Of a stretch of DNA of 64,000 nucleotides, positions 44,830-56,200 are shown piece by piece (positions within the stretch are counted from its first letter, which is position 1; the number at the start of each line of letters is the position of its first letter). The position numbers were made by a program, and so were the translations under genes. Source of the stretch: Alphaproteobacteria bacterium (GTDB taxonomy: Bacteria > Pseudomonadota > Alphaproteobacteria > Geminicoccales > Geminicoccaceae); NCBI GenBank assembly GCA_026990035.1, contig JALSIM010000026.1, positions 97,938 through 161,937 of the forward strand, in the 5' to 3' direction. The notes under the pieces are model-generated. The model searched no databases and was not told where the DNA came from. It saw only the letters and a program-made list of their open reading frames with translations.

Positions 44830-46005
44830 TCATCCTCCGGCGGGAAGCAGACGCTCCACCAGCCGCGCCCAGTAACTGACCCCGTGGGGCAGGACCTCGT
44901 CGTTGAAATCGTAGAACGGGCTGTGCAGCAGCCGTCCCTCCTCGGCGCCGCCCTGGCCGAGCCAGAGGTAGGCCCCCGGGCGCTGCTCCAGCATGAAGGC
45001 GAAATCCTCCGCTCCCATCGAAGGCGGCGGATCGCGCAGGATTCCCTCCTCGCCGACGATTTCCGCCGCCACCTCGGCGCAGACGGCCGCCAGTTCCGGA
45101 TCGTTGACCGTGGCCGGGTAGCCGCGTCGATAGGCGATGTCGGCCTCCACACCGAAGGCGGCGGCGACATTCCGGGCTACCACTCGCAGCCGCTCCTCGG
45201 CCCGCTCGCGGAGATCGGGCCGGAAGCAGCGGACGGTGCCGACCAGCTCCGCCGTCCGGGGAATCACGTTGTAGGCGTCGCCGGCGTTGAAGCAGGTCAC
45301 CGACACCACCAGCGCCTCCAGGGGATCCGTCTCGCGGGCGACGAGGCTCTGCAGCGCCTGCACGAGCGCGCTGCCGGCGAGGATCGGATCCCGCCCCAGA
45401 TGCGGCATGGCTGCGTGACAGCCGCGGCCCTCGATCCGGATGCGGAATTCGTCGGAGGCGGCCATCACCGCACCCCCGTGGACGCCGAAGCGCCCCGGCT
45501 CCGTCCAGGGCCAGTTGTGGAGGCCGAACACGCGCTCGAAGGGGAAGCGGTCGAGAAGACCGTCCTCGAGCATCGCCTTGGCCCCCGCGAGGCCCTCTTC
45601 GGCCGGCTGGAAGATCAGGTAGACGGTGCCGTCGAAACGGCGGGTCTCGGCCAGGTAGCGGGCCGCTCCGAGCAGCATGGTGGTGTGACCGTCGTGGCCG
45701 CAGGCGTGCATCCTGCCGGGAGTCTTCGACGCCCAGGGCAGGCCCGTCTCCTCGCTGATGGGCAGCGCGTCCATGTCGGCGCGAAGCGCGATCGATCGCC
45801 CGCTCCCGCCGGCCCGGACGACCCCGACGACGCCGGTGCCGCCGATACCCTCGTGTACCTCGTCGACCCCGAAGGCGCGCAGCTTCCCGGCGACGAAGGC
45901 GGCGGTCCGCCTCTCCTCGTAGGCCAGTTCCGGATGGGCGTGAAGATCGCGGCGCCAGGCGACCAGCTCGTCGTGGAATTCGTTGATGCGATTGAGAACC
46001 GGCAT
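44830..46005 (-). CDS. M20 family amidohydrolase (hippurate/N-acylamino-acid hydrolase-like)
   Basis: This 391-residue dinuclear-zinc hydrolase removes acyl groups from amino acids or similar amides. Motifs are LRADMDALP, MHACGHDGH (metal histidines and Cys), QPAEEG with the catalytic Glu, and HSPFYDFNDEVLPHG at the end. It belongs to the aminoacylase/IAA-amino-acid hydrolase clade. It is 95 bases downstream of livK on the same strand, with a strong hairpin between, so liv genes and this one may be partly uncoupled. Confidence 0.92.
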   Translation of the reverse strand: MPVLNRINEFHDELVAWRRDLHAHPELAYEERRTAAFVAGKLRAFGVDEVHEGIGGTGVVGVVRAGGSGRSIALRADMDALPISEETGLPWASKTPGRMHACGHDGHTTMLLGAARYLAETRRFDGTVYLIFQPAEEGLAGAKAMLEDGLLDRFPFERVFGLHNWPWTEPGRFGVHGGAVMAASDEFRIRIEGRGCHAAMPHLGRDPILAGSALVQALQSLVARETDPLEALVVSVTCFNAGDAYNVIPRTAELVGTVRCFRPDLRERAEERLRVVARNVAAAFGVEADIAYRRGYPATVNDPELAAVCAEVAAEIVGEEGILRDPPPSMGAEDFAFMLEQRPGAYLWLGQGGAEEGRLLHSPFYDFNDEVLPHGVSYWARLVERLLPAGG

Positions 46006-46051
46006 GGAACCGACGCTCCCTCCGAGAAATCCTGGTTGTCGGCCGAACGCA

Positions 46052-46077
46052 GGAACCGGGCCCGAAGGCCCGGTTCC
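46052..46077 (-). terminator. Strong hairpin after livK, likely transcription end or processing site
   Basis: An 11-base perfect stem GGAACCGGGCC/GGCCCGGTTCC encloses a CGAA tetraloop, 23 bases after the livK stop. No T tract follows on the minus strand, so it may act as an RNA-stabilising 3' structure instead of a classic intrinsic terminator. It would separate livK from the downstream M20 gene. Confidence 0.55.
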
Positions 46078-46100
46078 CGACGGTGCGGAAAGGGCCGCGA

Positions 46101-47207
46101 TCAGCCCCCGATTTCGCGGTAGTTGCCGTTGTCCCAGATGTAGACGGTGTAGTTCGAGCCCTTGACGTCACCCTTCTCGTCGAACTCGATGGTGCCGAGA
46201 ACGGTGTCGAACGCGGTCGTGCGCAGGGCCTCGATCAGCGCATCGAGATCGAGGGAGCCGGCCTTCTCGGCCGCCTGGTCGAAGATCTGGATGGCGGCGT
46301 AGGTGTAGAGGGTGTAGCCCTCGGGGTCGTAGCCCTCCTCCTGGAAGCGCTGGACGACCTCGGCGGCGGCCGGGTTCTTGCGCGGATCGGGGCTGAAGGT
46401 CATCAGCGTGCCCTGGCCGGTCTCGCCGGTGATCTGCCAGAACTCGTCGGTGACCAGCGCGTCGCCGGACATCAGCCGCGCCTCGAGCCCCTGTTCGCGA
46501 GCCTGACGAACGATGAGACCGGCCTCGGTGTGATAGCCGCCGAGATAGATGAGATCGACCCCGAGCTGCTTCATCTTGGTGATCAGCGCGGTGAAATCCT
46601 TGTCGCCCTGGGTGATGGCCTCGTACATCACCTCCTGTACGCCGCGCTTGTTGAGCTGCTTCTTGAATTCGTCGGCCAGCCCCTTGCCGTAGGCGCTCTT
46701 GTCGTGGAGGATCGCGATCTTGCTGCCGATCCCGTTGTCGACCACGTAGTTGGCGGCCACCTGACCCTGCTGATCGTCACGGCCGGCGACCCGCAGCACG
46801 TTGTCGAAGCCCTGCTCGGTGAGCTTCGGGTTGGTGGAGGCCGGCGAGATCATCAGCACCCCTTCCTCGGCGTAGACGGCGGAGGCCGGGATCGAGGAGC
46901 TCGAGCAGAAATGGCCGGCGACGAAAACGACGCCCTTGTTGACGAGCTGGTTGGCGACCGCCACCGCCTGCTTGGGATCGCAAGCGTCGTCCCCGATCTC
47001 CAGCGTCAGCGGCTCGCCGAGAGTGCCGCCCGCGGCGTTGATGTCGCGGATCGCCGCCTCGGCGCCCTTCTTCATCTGCTCGCCGAAGGCCGCGTACTGA
47101 CCGGTCATCGGCCCGGCCGTCGCGATCAGGGTTTCCGCCGCCGCCACGCCGGCGCCCAAAGTCAGCAGCGCCGCCGCCCCGAACAGCATGCCGGTTCGTG
47201 GGTACAT
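46101..47207 (-). CDS. livK: Branched-chain amino acid ABC substrate-binding protein
   Basis: This 368-residue periplasmic protein has a signal peptide (AALLTLGAGVAAAE) and then TLIATAGPMTGQYAAFGEQMKKGAEAAI, the LivK/LivJ opening. The ligand-site segments AVANQLVNKGVVFVAGHFCSSSSIPASAV and the AEEGVLMISPASTNP loop are present. It binds leucine, isoleucine, valine or related amino acids and delivers them to LivHMGF. A 123-base gap from the DUF6867 gene allows a separate promoter, fitting higher expression of the binding protein. Confidence 0.93.
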   Translation of the reverse strand: MYPRTGMLFGAAALLTLGAGVAAAETLIATAGPMTGQYAAFGEQMKKGAEAAIRDINAAGGTLGEPLTLEIGDDACDPKQAVAVANQLVNKGVVFVAGHFCSSSSIPASAVYAEEGVLMISPASTNPKLTEQGFDNVLRVAGRDDQQGQVAANYVVDNGIGSKIAILHDKSAYGKGLADEFKKQLNKRGVQEVMYEAITQGDKDFTALITKMKQLGVDLIYLGGYHTEAGLIVRQAREQGLEARLMSGDALVTDEFWQITGETGQGTLMTFSPDPRKNPAAAEVVQRFQEEGYDPEGYTLYTYAAIQIFDQAAEKAGSLDLDALIEALRTTAFDTVLGTIEFDEKGDVKGSNYTVYIWDNGNYREIGG

Positions 47208-47330
47208 GGTGCAACTCCCCTGTTATTCACGGATATGGACGTCGTAAATGAGCTGCGCGATGGCTCACCGCCCCGCCCATTCGGCCTTTCTGTTTAAGGG
47301 GTGCGGCCCGTGGCGCAAGCCTTTTCCCGG

Positions 47331-47693
47331 TCACCCCACCGTCTCTCGGGAGGGGCCGATCTCGACATAGGCGAAGGGCGAACGCTTGCGGTATTTCCAG
47401 GGATACTGGCGGACCATGCGCTCCACCCTGGTGATGCGGAAGGCGAGCAGACCGAGGGCCAGGAGCACCAGGAAATCGAGGATGAAGCCGGGCAGGTTCA
47501 GGAGCTCCCCCTCGAAGAGGGCATAGACCAGGAAACGATCGGCGATGGTGAGGCCGAAGGCGGCGGCGGCGACGTGCCAGGGACCGCGCCAGTTCTCGGC
47601 CATCGCCCGGCCGGCGAGCATCGAGCAGCCGCCCGCGAGGATCACCGTGAGACCGACGAACACCGCCGGCGAACTGCCGAACAGCTCCTCCAT
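47331..47693 (-). CDS. DUF6867 small membrane protein of the liv operon
   Basis: This 120-residue protein has three hydrophobic helices and the features FVGLTVILAGGCSMLAGRAMA, ADRFLVYALFEGELL and a C-terminal MVRQYPWKYRKRSPFAYV, which I recognise as DUF6867, a protein found next to liv genes in alphaproteobacteria. Function is unknown; it may support transporter assembly. It lies 12 bases after the livF stop on the same strand. Confidence 0.8.
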   Translation of the reverse strand: MEELFGSSPAVFVGLTVILAGGCSMLAGRAMAENWRGPWHVAAAAFGLTIADRFLVYALFEGELLNLPGFILDFLVLLALGLLAFRITRVERMVRQYPWKYRKRSPFAYVEIGPSRETVG

Positions 47694-47705
47694 CCTCGTC
47701 CTCCC

Positions 47706-48416
47706 TCAATGGCCGCCTTCGAGATAGGCCGCCCGGATCTCGGGGCTGGCCAGGAGCTCTCTGCCTTCACCCTCCATGACCACGCTGCCGGTGGCCAGCA
47801 CGTAGCCACGATGGGCGATCCGCAGCGCCTGATAGGCGTTCTGCTCGACCAGCAGGATGGTCAGCCCCTGGGTGCGGTTGATCTCGACGATGGATCTGAA
47901 GATCTGCTGGACGAGCATCGGCGCGAGACCCAGGGAAGGCTCGTCGAGCAGGAGCATCTTGGGGCGGGCCATCAGAGCGCGGCCGATGCAGAGCATCTGC
48001 TGCTCGCCGCCGGAAAGGGTGCCGCCGCGTTGGTGCATGCGCTCCTCGAGACGGGGGAAGAGGCTGAAAACCTTCTCCACATCCTCCGCGAAATAGCGTT
48101 CTCCGTTCGGAACCGCACCCATCTGCAGGTTCTCCAGCACCGTCATGCGCGGAAAGATGCGCCGTCCTTCCGGCGCCTGACTGATGCCCCGGCGCACGAT
48201 CTCGTAGGTGGGCAGACGGGTGATGTCCTCGCCCTCGAACAGGATCCGGCCGGCGCTCGCCCGCGGATTGCCGCAGATGGTCATCAGGAGGGTGGTCTTG
48301 CCGGCGCCGTTGGCGCCGATGATGGTGACGATCTCGCCCTTGCGGACGTCGAGGGTGATGCCCTTGAGGGCCTCGATGCGGCCGTAGTGGGTGTGAACCT
48401 GACGCAGCTCCAGCAT
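47706..48416 (-). CDS. livF: Branched-chain amino acid ABC transporter ATPase LivF
   Basis: This 236-residue ATPase has Walker A GANGAGKT, the LivF motif SQAPEGRRIFPRMTVLENL, signature LSGGEQQM, and Walker B LLLLDEPSLGLAP. Its ATG overlaps the livG stop by one base (TGATG). The unusual Walker B tail GLAP is normal for LivF. It is the second ATPase of the liv importer. Confidence 0.95.
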   Translation of the reverse strand: MLELRQVHTHYGRIEALKGITLDVRKGEIVTIIGANGAGKTTLLMTICGNPRASAGRILFEGEDITRLPTYEIVRRGISQAPEGRRIFPRMTVLENLQMGAVPNGERYFAEDVEKVFSLFPRLEERMHQRGGTLSGGEQQMLCIGRALMARPKMLLLDEPSLGLAPMLVQQIFRSIVEINRTQGLTILLVEQNAYQALRIAHRGYVLATGSVVMEGEGRELLASPEIRAAYLEGGH

Positions 48417-49263
48417 CAGCCGCCGCCCTCCCCACGGGCTTCGAGATCGGCCTTGACCTCCTCGGGCAACTCCTCCTCCTCGGTCTCGCCGAGATAGGCC
48501 TTGATCACGTTGGGATCGTTCCTGACCGCCGCGGGTGGCCCGTCGGCGATCTTGCGGCCGTAGTCGATGACGATGACATGGTCGGAAATCCCCATCACCA
48601 TGCTCATGTCGTGTTCGATCAGCAGGATGCCGATCTTCTCCTGCTCGCGGATCCCGAGCAGCAGCTCGCCGAGCTCGGCGGTCTCGCGGGGATTGAGGCC
48701 GGCCGCCGGTTCGTCGAGGCACAGCAACCGCGGCCGGGTGCACATCGCCCGGGCGATTTCCAGCCGCCGCTGGTCGCCGTAGGGCAGGTTGCCGGCCTCC
48801 CAGTCGGCCCGGGACAAGAGGCCGACCCGATCCAGCCAGTGCCGGGCCCGATCCACCGCCTCAGCCTCCGCCTCCCGGTAGCGCCGCAGCCCGAGGAGCC
48901 CGTAGACCGTGTAGCCGGAGGCGCGCATCAGCTCGTTGTGCTGCGCCACCACCAGATTCTCGAGCACGCTCATCTGTGCGAACAGGCGGATGTTCTGGAA
49001 GGTCCGGGCGATTCCCTGACGGGGAATGAGGTAGCCGTCGAGACGCTCCAGCAGGACCGGACCGTGGTGGCCGTGGAAGGTGAGCTGGCCGACGGTCGGC
49101 CGGTAGAAGCCGGTGAGACAGTTGAAGACCGTCGTCTTGCCGGCACCGTTGGGGCCGATGATGGCGGTGATCCGACGATCGTGGGCGACGAAACTCAGAT
49201 CGTCGACGGCGGTCAGACCACCGAAACGCATGGTCAGATGCTCGACCTCGAGCAGCGGCGCCG

Positions 49264-49267
<4 letters not shown>
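48416..49267 (-). CDS. livG: Branched-chain amino acid ABC transporter ATPase LivG
   Basis: This 283-residue ATPase has Walker A GPNGAGKT, IARTFQNIRLFAQMSVLENLVVAQH, signature LPYGDQRR, Walker B LLCLDEPAAGLNP, and IEHDMSMVMGISDH. A Glu-rich C-terminal tail (GETEEEELPEEVK) follows the domain. The ATG overlaps the livM stop by four bases. All motifs are normal for LivG. Confidence 0.95.
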
Positions 49268-50580
<1,313 letters not shown>

Positions 50581-50584
50581 CGTC

Positions 50585-51499
50585 TCAGACCTTCTCGATT
50601 TCGGGTTTGCCCAGGAGGCCGGTGGGCAGGAAGATGAGGACGATGACGAGGATGCCGAAGGCCGCCACGTCCTTGTATTCGGTGGTGAAGTAGCCGGACC
50701 AGAAGGCCTCGACGAGCCCCAGCAGCAGGCCGCCCAGCATGGCGCCCGGGATCGAGCCGATGCCGCCCAGAACCGCCGCCGTGAAGGCCTTGATCCCGGC
50801 GAGGAAGCCGATGAAGAAGTCGATCACCCCGTAGTAGAGGGTGGCCATCAGCCCGGCGACGGCGGCCAGTGCCGCGCCCATGACGAAGGTCAGGGAGATG
50901 GTGCGGTCGACATTGACCCCGCAGAGGGCGGCCATCCCGAGATCCTGTTCGCAGGCCCGCTGCGCCCGGCCGAGCGGCGTCTTGGCGATGATGGTGGAGA
51001 AGATGACCATCAGCACCACGGTGAGCAGCATGATGATGATCTGGATGTTGCTGATCTGGACGGTGAAACCGCCGTCGGTGCCGAGCACGTAGCCGCCGGT
51101 GACCTGGGGTGGCAGCGGCTTGACGTTGGCGCCCTGGAGGATCTGCACGTAGTTCTGCAGGAAGATCGACATGCCGATGGCGGAGATCAGCGGGGCGAGG
51201 CGGAAGGAACCGCGCAGCGGCCGGTAGGCGAGACGTTCCACCGCCCAGCCGTAGGTGGCGGTGAAGATCATCGCCAGGATCAGCACCAGCAGCAGGGCGA
51301 GGGGCACCCAGGTGATGCCGAGCACGCCCAGCAGCAAGAAACTGATGATGGATATGAAGGCACCGATCATGTAAATTTCACCGTGAGCGAAATTGATCAT
51401 GCCGATGATGCCGTAGACCATGCTGTAACCGATGGCGATCAGCCCGTACATGGCGCCGAGCGTCAGGCCGTTGATGAGCTGCTGCAGGAAATAATACAT
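50585..51499 (-). CDS. livH: Branched-chain amino acid ABC transporter permease LivH
   Basis: This 304-residue permease begins with the LivH hallmark LINGLTLGAMYGLIAIGYSMVYGIIGMINFAHGE and contains the loop TPLGRAQRACEQDLGMAALCGVNVD. It has eight or so membrane helices. It is the first gene of the liv operon, with a 193-base upstream gap that probably holds the promoter. Confidence 0.95.
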   Translation of the reverse strand: MYYFLQQLINGLTLGAMYGLIAIGYSMVYGIIGMINFAHGEIYMIGAFISIISFLLLGVLGITWVPLALLLVLILAMIFTATYGWAVERLAYRPLRGSFRLAPLISAIGMSIFLQNYVQILQGANVKPLPPQVTGGYVLGTDGGFTVQISNIQIIIMLLTVVLMVIFSTIIAKTPLGRAQRACEQDLGMAALCGVNVDRTISLTFVMGAALAAVAGLMATLYYGVIDFFIGFLAGIKAFTAAVLGGIGSIPGAMLGGLLLGLVEAFWSGYFTTEYKDVAAFGILVIVLIFLPTGLLGKPEIEKV

Positions 51500-51692
51500 C
51501 GGATTCTTGCCTCCGTCGGCCCGCTCATGGCGGAATCCCCACCCGCTCTCGAGGTCGCCGGCCCGCGGCCGGGCGGCGAAAGCGGGGCATCCCGGGAAGT
51601 CTACACGCGCGGAAGGGCATGGCCGTCGCCGGGGCGCGCTTTAGAGCAGCCGGCCGCGGGAGGCAAGAGGAATACCGGTCGCGCCCCGCGGC

Positions 51693-51911
51693 TCAGATCA
51701 GGAGACCGCGCGATGTCCCGCCGTTCGGCCGTGGCGCCGCCGTCCGTCTTTCCGCGGCGCGGAGCTTGCGGATGGCGAGACGCTCCAGATCGTGACGGGG
51801 GGTGGTGGCCGGCGCCACCACCGTCACTTCGACGAGGCTGCTGCTGGAGACGGCCGTCACCCGCAGGCAGTCGCCGATCGTCTGGAACTCGAAAATGATC
51901 TCCTCGTCCAT
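51693..51911 (-). CDS. DUF6898-like small protein
   Basis: This 72-residue protein starts MDEEIIFEFQTIGDCLRVTAVS, followed by a beta pattern (LVEVTVVAPATT) and a basic helix HDLERLAIRKLRAAERR. This resembles the DUF6898 family of alphaproteobacteria, with unknown function. The ATG at 51911 is divergent from the RND adaptor gene. The C-terminal tail is Arg/Gly-rich. Confidence 0.65.
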   Translation of the reverse strand: MDEEIIFEFQTIGDCLRVTAVSSSSLVEVTVVAPATTPRHDLERLAIRKLRAAERRTAAPRPNGGTSRGLLI

Positions 51912-52099
51912 GTCCCGTCCCGGGCCGGCCGTGGCGGCGTCGGTCCTCCGGTCGAGAACAGCCGGAAAAAGGTTGAAAAACCGTGAAGAGAAGCGGATCC
52001 GCGACCGCGGTGCATCGACAAGAGCGCTTCCCACGCCTAGGTTTCGTCGATGCGGACGGCCGTACCGGGCCGGCGCCGAGCGACGGGAACGCGACGCCC

Positions 52100-53224
52100 A
52101 TGCGAACGAAGCCGTTGCTGCTGATCCTCCTCCTGCTGACGGCCGCTGGCGAGACCGCCGCGCAGGGGGGACCACGGGTGCGGGTGGATGCCGTGCGCCT
52201 CGAGCGGATGGAGCGGATCGAGACCCTGCTCGGCCGGATCGTCGCCCGCCGGCGAGGGGAGGTGGCGAGCCGGGTCTCCGGGCCGGTGGCCCGCGTGCCG
52301 GTACGGGTCGGTCAGCGGGTGGAGCGCGGCCAGCCGCTGGTGCGCCTCGATACCGTCCGGCTCGCCCTCGAGGTCGAGCTGGCACGCGCCGAACTGGCGA
52401 CGGCCGAATCCGAGGTTGCGGAGGCGGCCCGCAACCTCGAGCTGCGCAGCCAGGAAAAGCTCCGTCTCGAACGGCTCGAGGGCTCGGCCGCCTTCTCGCG
52501 GGCCCGTTACGAGGACAAGCTCAAGGAAGTGGAGATCGCGGCCAGCCGGCTCGCGACCGCCCGGGCGCGACTGGAGCGGGCCCGGGTCGTGCTCCGGTTC
52601 CGGGAGGCCGATCTGGCCGACGCCACCATCCGCGCTCCCTATGCCGGAGTGGTGACCCGCAAGCGGGTGAGTCCCGGAAAGTACGTCCGCGAGGGCGAGC
52701 CGGTGATCGACATGGTGGACGACGCGGACCTCGAGATCGAAGCCGATATCGCCGCCGAGCGGCTCGCCGGGCTGACACCGGGAAGCGAGGTGGAGCTCCG
52801 CATCGACGGTGAACCCGTGCGCGCCCTGCTTCGGGCGGTGGTGCCGATCGAGAACCCCCTGACCCGGACCCGGGCGGTGCGGTTCGCCTTCCTCGGGGAG
52901 CCCCCGTCCTCGGTCACCGCGGTCGGCCAGTCGGTCCGGGTCGAGGTGCCGGTCGGCGGCGAGGAGGTGGTCACCGTCGCCAAGGACGCGGTGACCGTGG
53001 TGGCCGGCCGGCAGACGGTGTTCGTGGTCGAGGACGGCACCGTGCGGAGGCGTGCGATCGAAACCGCCGGGACCCTCGGCGACCGGTTCGTCGTCGCCGC
53101 CGGGCTCGCCCCCGGCGAGATCGTGGTGGTCCGCGGCAACGAGCGGCTCCGGCCGGGCCAGAAGGTGACGGTGGAAAACCCCGCGGTCACCGCCGCACCG
53201 GCGGGTGAAGGGGCGGGGGGATGA
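52100..53224 (+). CDS. RND efflux periplasmic adaptor (membrane fusion protein)
   Basis: This 374-residue adaptor has a signal peptide (LLLILLLLTAAGETAAQ) without a lipobox, a barrel-sandwich half (ASRVSGPVARVPVRVGQRVERGQPLVRLD), a helical hairpin of about residues 90-160, the second lipoyl half DATIRAPYAGVVTRKRVSPGKYV, and beta-barrel and membrane-proximal parts. It links an RND pump to an outer membrane channel. Its stop overlaps the pump gene ATG by four bases. No TolC-type gene is next to it. Confidence 0.92.
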   Translation: MRTKPLLLILLLLTAAGETAAQGGPRVRVDAVRLERMERIETLLGRIVARRRGEVASRVSGPVARVPVRVGQRVERGQPLVRLDTVRLALEVELARAELATAESEVAEAARNLELRSQEKLRLERLEGSAAFSRARYEDKLKEVEIAASRLATARARLERARVVLRFREADLADATIRAPYAGVVTRKRVSPGKYVREGEPVIDMVDDADLEIEADIAAERLAGLTPGSEVELRIDGEPVRALLRAVVPIENPLTRTRAVRFAFLGEPPSSVTAVGQSVRVEVPVGGEEVVTVAKDAVTVVAGRQTVFVVEDGTVRRRAIETAGTLGDRFVVAAGLAPGEIVVVRGNERLRPGQKVTVENPAVTAAPAGEGAGG

Positions 53225-56200
53225 AGCTCGTTCGCCTCGCCCTCGAGCGGCCGGTCGCGGTCCTCGCCGCGGTGGCGCTGATCGTCCTCATGGGCTGGGT
53301 GGCCCTGCGCACGATCCCGATCCAGCTCGCGCCCGACGTCCGGCGGCCGGTGATCACCGTCCGTACGGCCTGGCCGGGCGCCGCACCCGAGGAGGTCGAG
53401 CGCGAGATCGTCACCCGCCAGGAAGAGGCCCTGAAGGGTCTCGAAGGCGTCGAGAAAATGACCGCCACGGCCTACGACGGGCGTGCCGAAGTGAGCCTCG
53501 AATTCCGTCTCGGCACCGACATGAACCGGGCCCTGCTGCTGGTCTCCAACCGCCTCGATCAGGTCGGCGGCTATCCCGAGGAGGCCGACGAACCGAGGCT
53601 TTCCACCGCCGGCAACGAGGACAACGCCATCGCCTGGTTCATCGTCACCCGGGTGGAAGGCAACGATCGTCCGATTCACGAATACGGCGACTTTCTCGAG
53701 AACACCGTCAAGGCGCGGCTGGAGCGGGTCCGCGGCGTCGCCCGGGTCAACCTGTTCGGCGGCGGCGAACGCGAGCTGCAGGTGATCGTCGCCCCCGAGC
53801 GCCTGGCCCTCTACCGGCTCACCGCGGGCGATGTGGTGCGGGCCCTGCGGGCCGCCAACATCGCCCTCACCGCCGGGGCGGTGGAGGAGGGCAAGCGGCG
53901 CTACGTGGTCCGCGTCGAGGGGGATCTCGACACCCCCGAGGAGGTCGCCGCGGTGCTGGTGCGCAGCCTCGTCGATCCGGAAACCGGTCGTCTCGCCCGG
54001 ATCCGCATCGGCGACATCGCCACCGTCCGCTACGACTACCGCCGACCGGTCGCCCGCATCCGTTTCCTCGGGGAGCCGGCGCTGGCCCTCAACGCCACCC
54101 GCGAAACGGGGGCCAACGTCATCGACACCATGGCCGAGATCCGGGCGGCGGTGGCCGAGTTGCAGGCGGGCCCCCTGCCGGCGGCCGGGCTCGAGCTCCG
54201 GCAGGTCTACGACGAGACGGTCTACATCGACAGCGCGATCGATCTCGTGGTCCAGAACATCTACGTCGGCGGCACCCTGGCGGCCTTGGTGCTCTATCTC
54301 TTCCTGCGCTCCTTCGCCGCCACCGCGGTGATCGTCCTGTCCATTCCCGTCTCGGTGGTCGCGACCTTCGTGGTGATGGCCTTCACCGGCCGGTCGCTGA
54401 ACGTCATCTCGCTGGCCGGCATCGCCTTCGCCGTCGGAATGGTGGTGGATGCGGCGATCGTCGTGCTGGAGAACATCTACCGCCTCCGCCAGCGCGGCCG
54501 ACCGCCGTTGCAGGCGGCGCTGGAAGGCGCCCGGCAGGTCTGGGGTGCGATCCTGGTCTCGGCCCTGACGACGGTGCTGGTGTTCGTACCGATCCTGGTG
54601 ATGCCCCTCGAGGTGGGGCAGCTCTTCCGCGATATCGCCGTCGCCATCTCGGTTTCGGTGCTGCTGTCGCTGGCGGTGGCGATGACCGTCATCCCGGCCC
54701 TGTCGCGCCAGCTCCTGAGCGGGGATGGCGGGGGCGCCGGTCCGCGCCTTCCCCTGCTGGATCCGCTCGCCCGGGGCTTCGCCCGCCTGCTGCTCGCCTT
54801 CCTCTGTCAGGTGGTGGCGAACCGGGCGCTGGCCCTGCTGCTGGTGACGAGCATCACCCTGCTCGCCGGCGGTTTCGCCTGGCGGTATCTGCCGAAGCTC
54901 GAATATCTGCCCGAGGGCAATCGCAATCTCGTCTTCGGCATGATCCTGCCGCCACCCGGCTACAATCTGGACACCATGACCGGGATCGCCGAGCGCATCG
55001 AGGCGGCCTCGCGCCCGCTCTGGGCGAGCGCCGGCGCCACCGCCGATCCCGACGGTCCGCCGCTGATCGAGAACTTCTTCTTCGTCGCCGTGCGCGGTTC
55101 GGCCTTCCTCGGTGCCAGTGCGGTGGAGCCGACCCGGGCGGGCGAACTGGTGCCGGTGCTGAGCCGGCCCATCTTCGGCGAGCCGGGCACCTACGGCTTC
55201 CTCACCCAGCCCTCGATCTTCGGTCGCGGCATCGGCGGCGGCCGCTCCATCGATCTCGACATTTCCGGACCCGACATCGAGCAGCTCCTCGAGGTGGCCC
55301 TGCGGGCGGCCGGCCGCATCGCCCGGGTCCTGCCGCGGGAAGCCGGCAACCAGCTCCGACCGAAACCCGGGCTCGAACTCGGCGCGCCCGAAGTGCGTCT
55401 GCTGCCCGACCGGGTGCGTCTCGCCGACGTCGGCCTGTCGGCCCGGGAATTCGCCATCGCCCTCGACGCCTTCAACGACGGCGTGCGGGTCGAGGAACTG
55501 GCGAGCGGCGCCGAGCGCTTCGATCTGGTGCTCCGGGGACCGCGCACCACCGCCGAACGGACCCAGGACATCGCCGCGACACCGATCGTCACGCCCGGCG
55601 GCGTCGTGCTCCGGGCCGGCGATCTCGCCGAGGTGCTGGTCACCGCCGGCCCGACCCAGATCCGGCACATCGAGCGGCGTCGCACGGTGACCCTCGAGGT
55701 GCGACCGGCCCCCACGCTGCCGCTGGAAGCGGCCCTGGACCTGCTGCGCCGCGAGGTGGTTGCGCCGCTGGAGGCGGAGGGGCTGCCTCCGGGGGTCACC
55801 CTCGATCTCGCCGGCACCGCCGACAAGCTCAGTCAGACCTTCGACGCCCTCGCCTTCGATCTGCTGCTCGCCACGATCATCGTCTATCTGGTGATGGCGG
55901 TGCTGTTCGAGAGCTTCCTGTACCCGCTGGTGGTGATGATCGCGGTGCCGCTGGCGGCCGCCGGCGGCGTCGGCGGGCTCTGGCTGCTCAACCGCTTCAC
56001 CTTCCAGCCTTTGGACATGCTGACCCTCCTCGGTTTCGTCATCCTGATCGGGATCGTCGTCAACAACGCGATCCTGCTGGTCGACCGGGCGCTGGCCTAT
56101 CGCCGCGAGGAGGAGCGCCGGGCGCGCGCGGCGATCATGGCCGCGGTCGAAGACCGGCTGCGGCCGATCTTCATGACCACCGCCACCTCGGTGTTCGGCA

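Noticed and set aside
52639..55668. Long minus-strand frame of about 1000 codons under the RND pump
   Set aside because: It is antisense to a clear RND transporter and has shadow-like composition.
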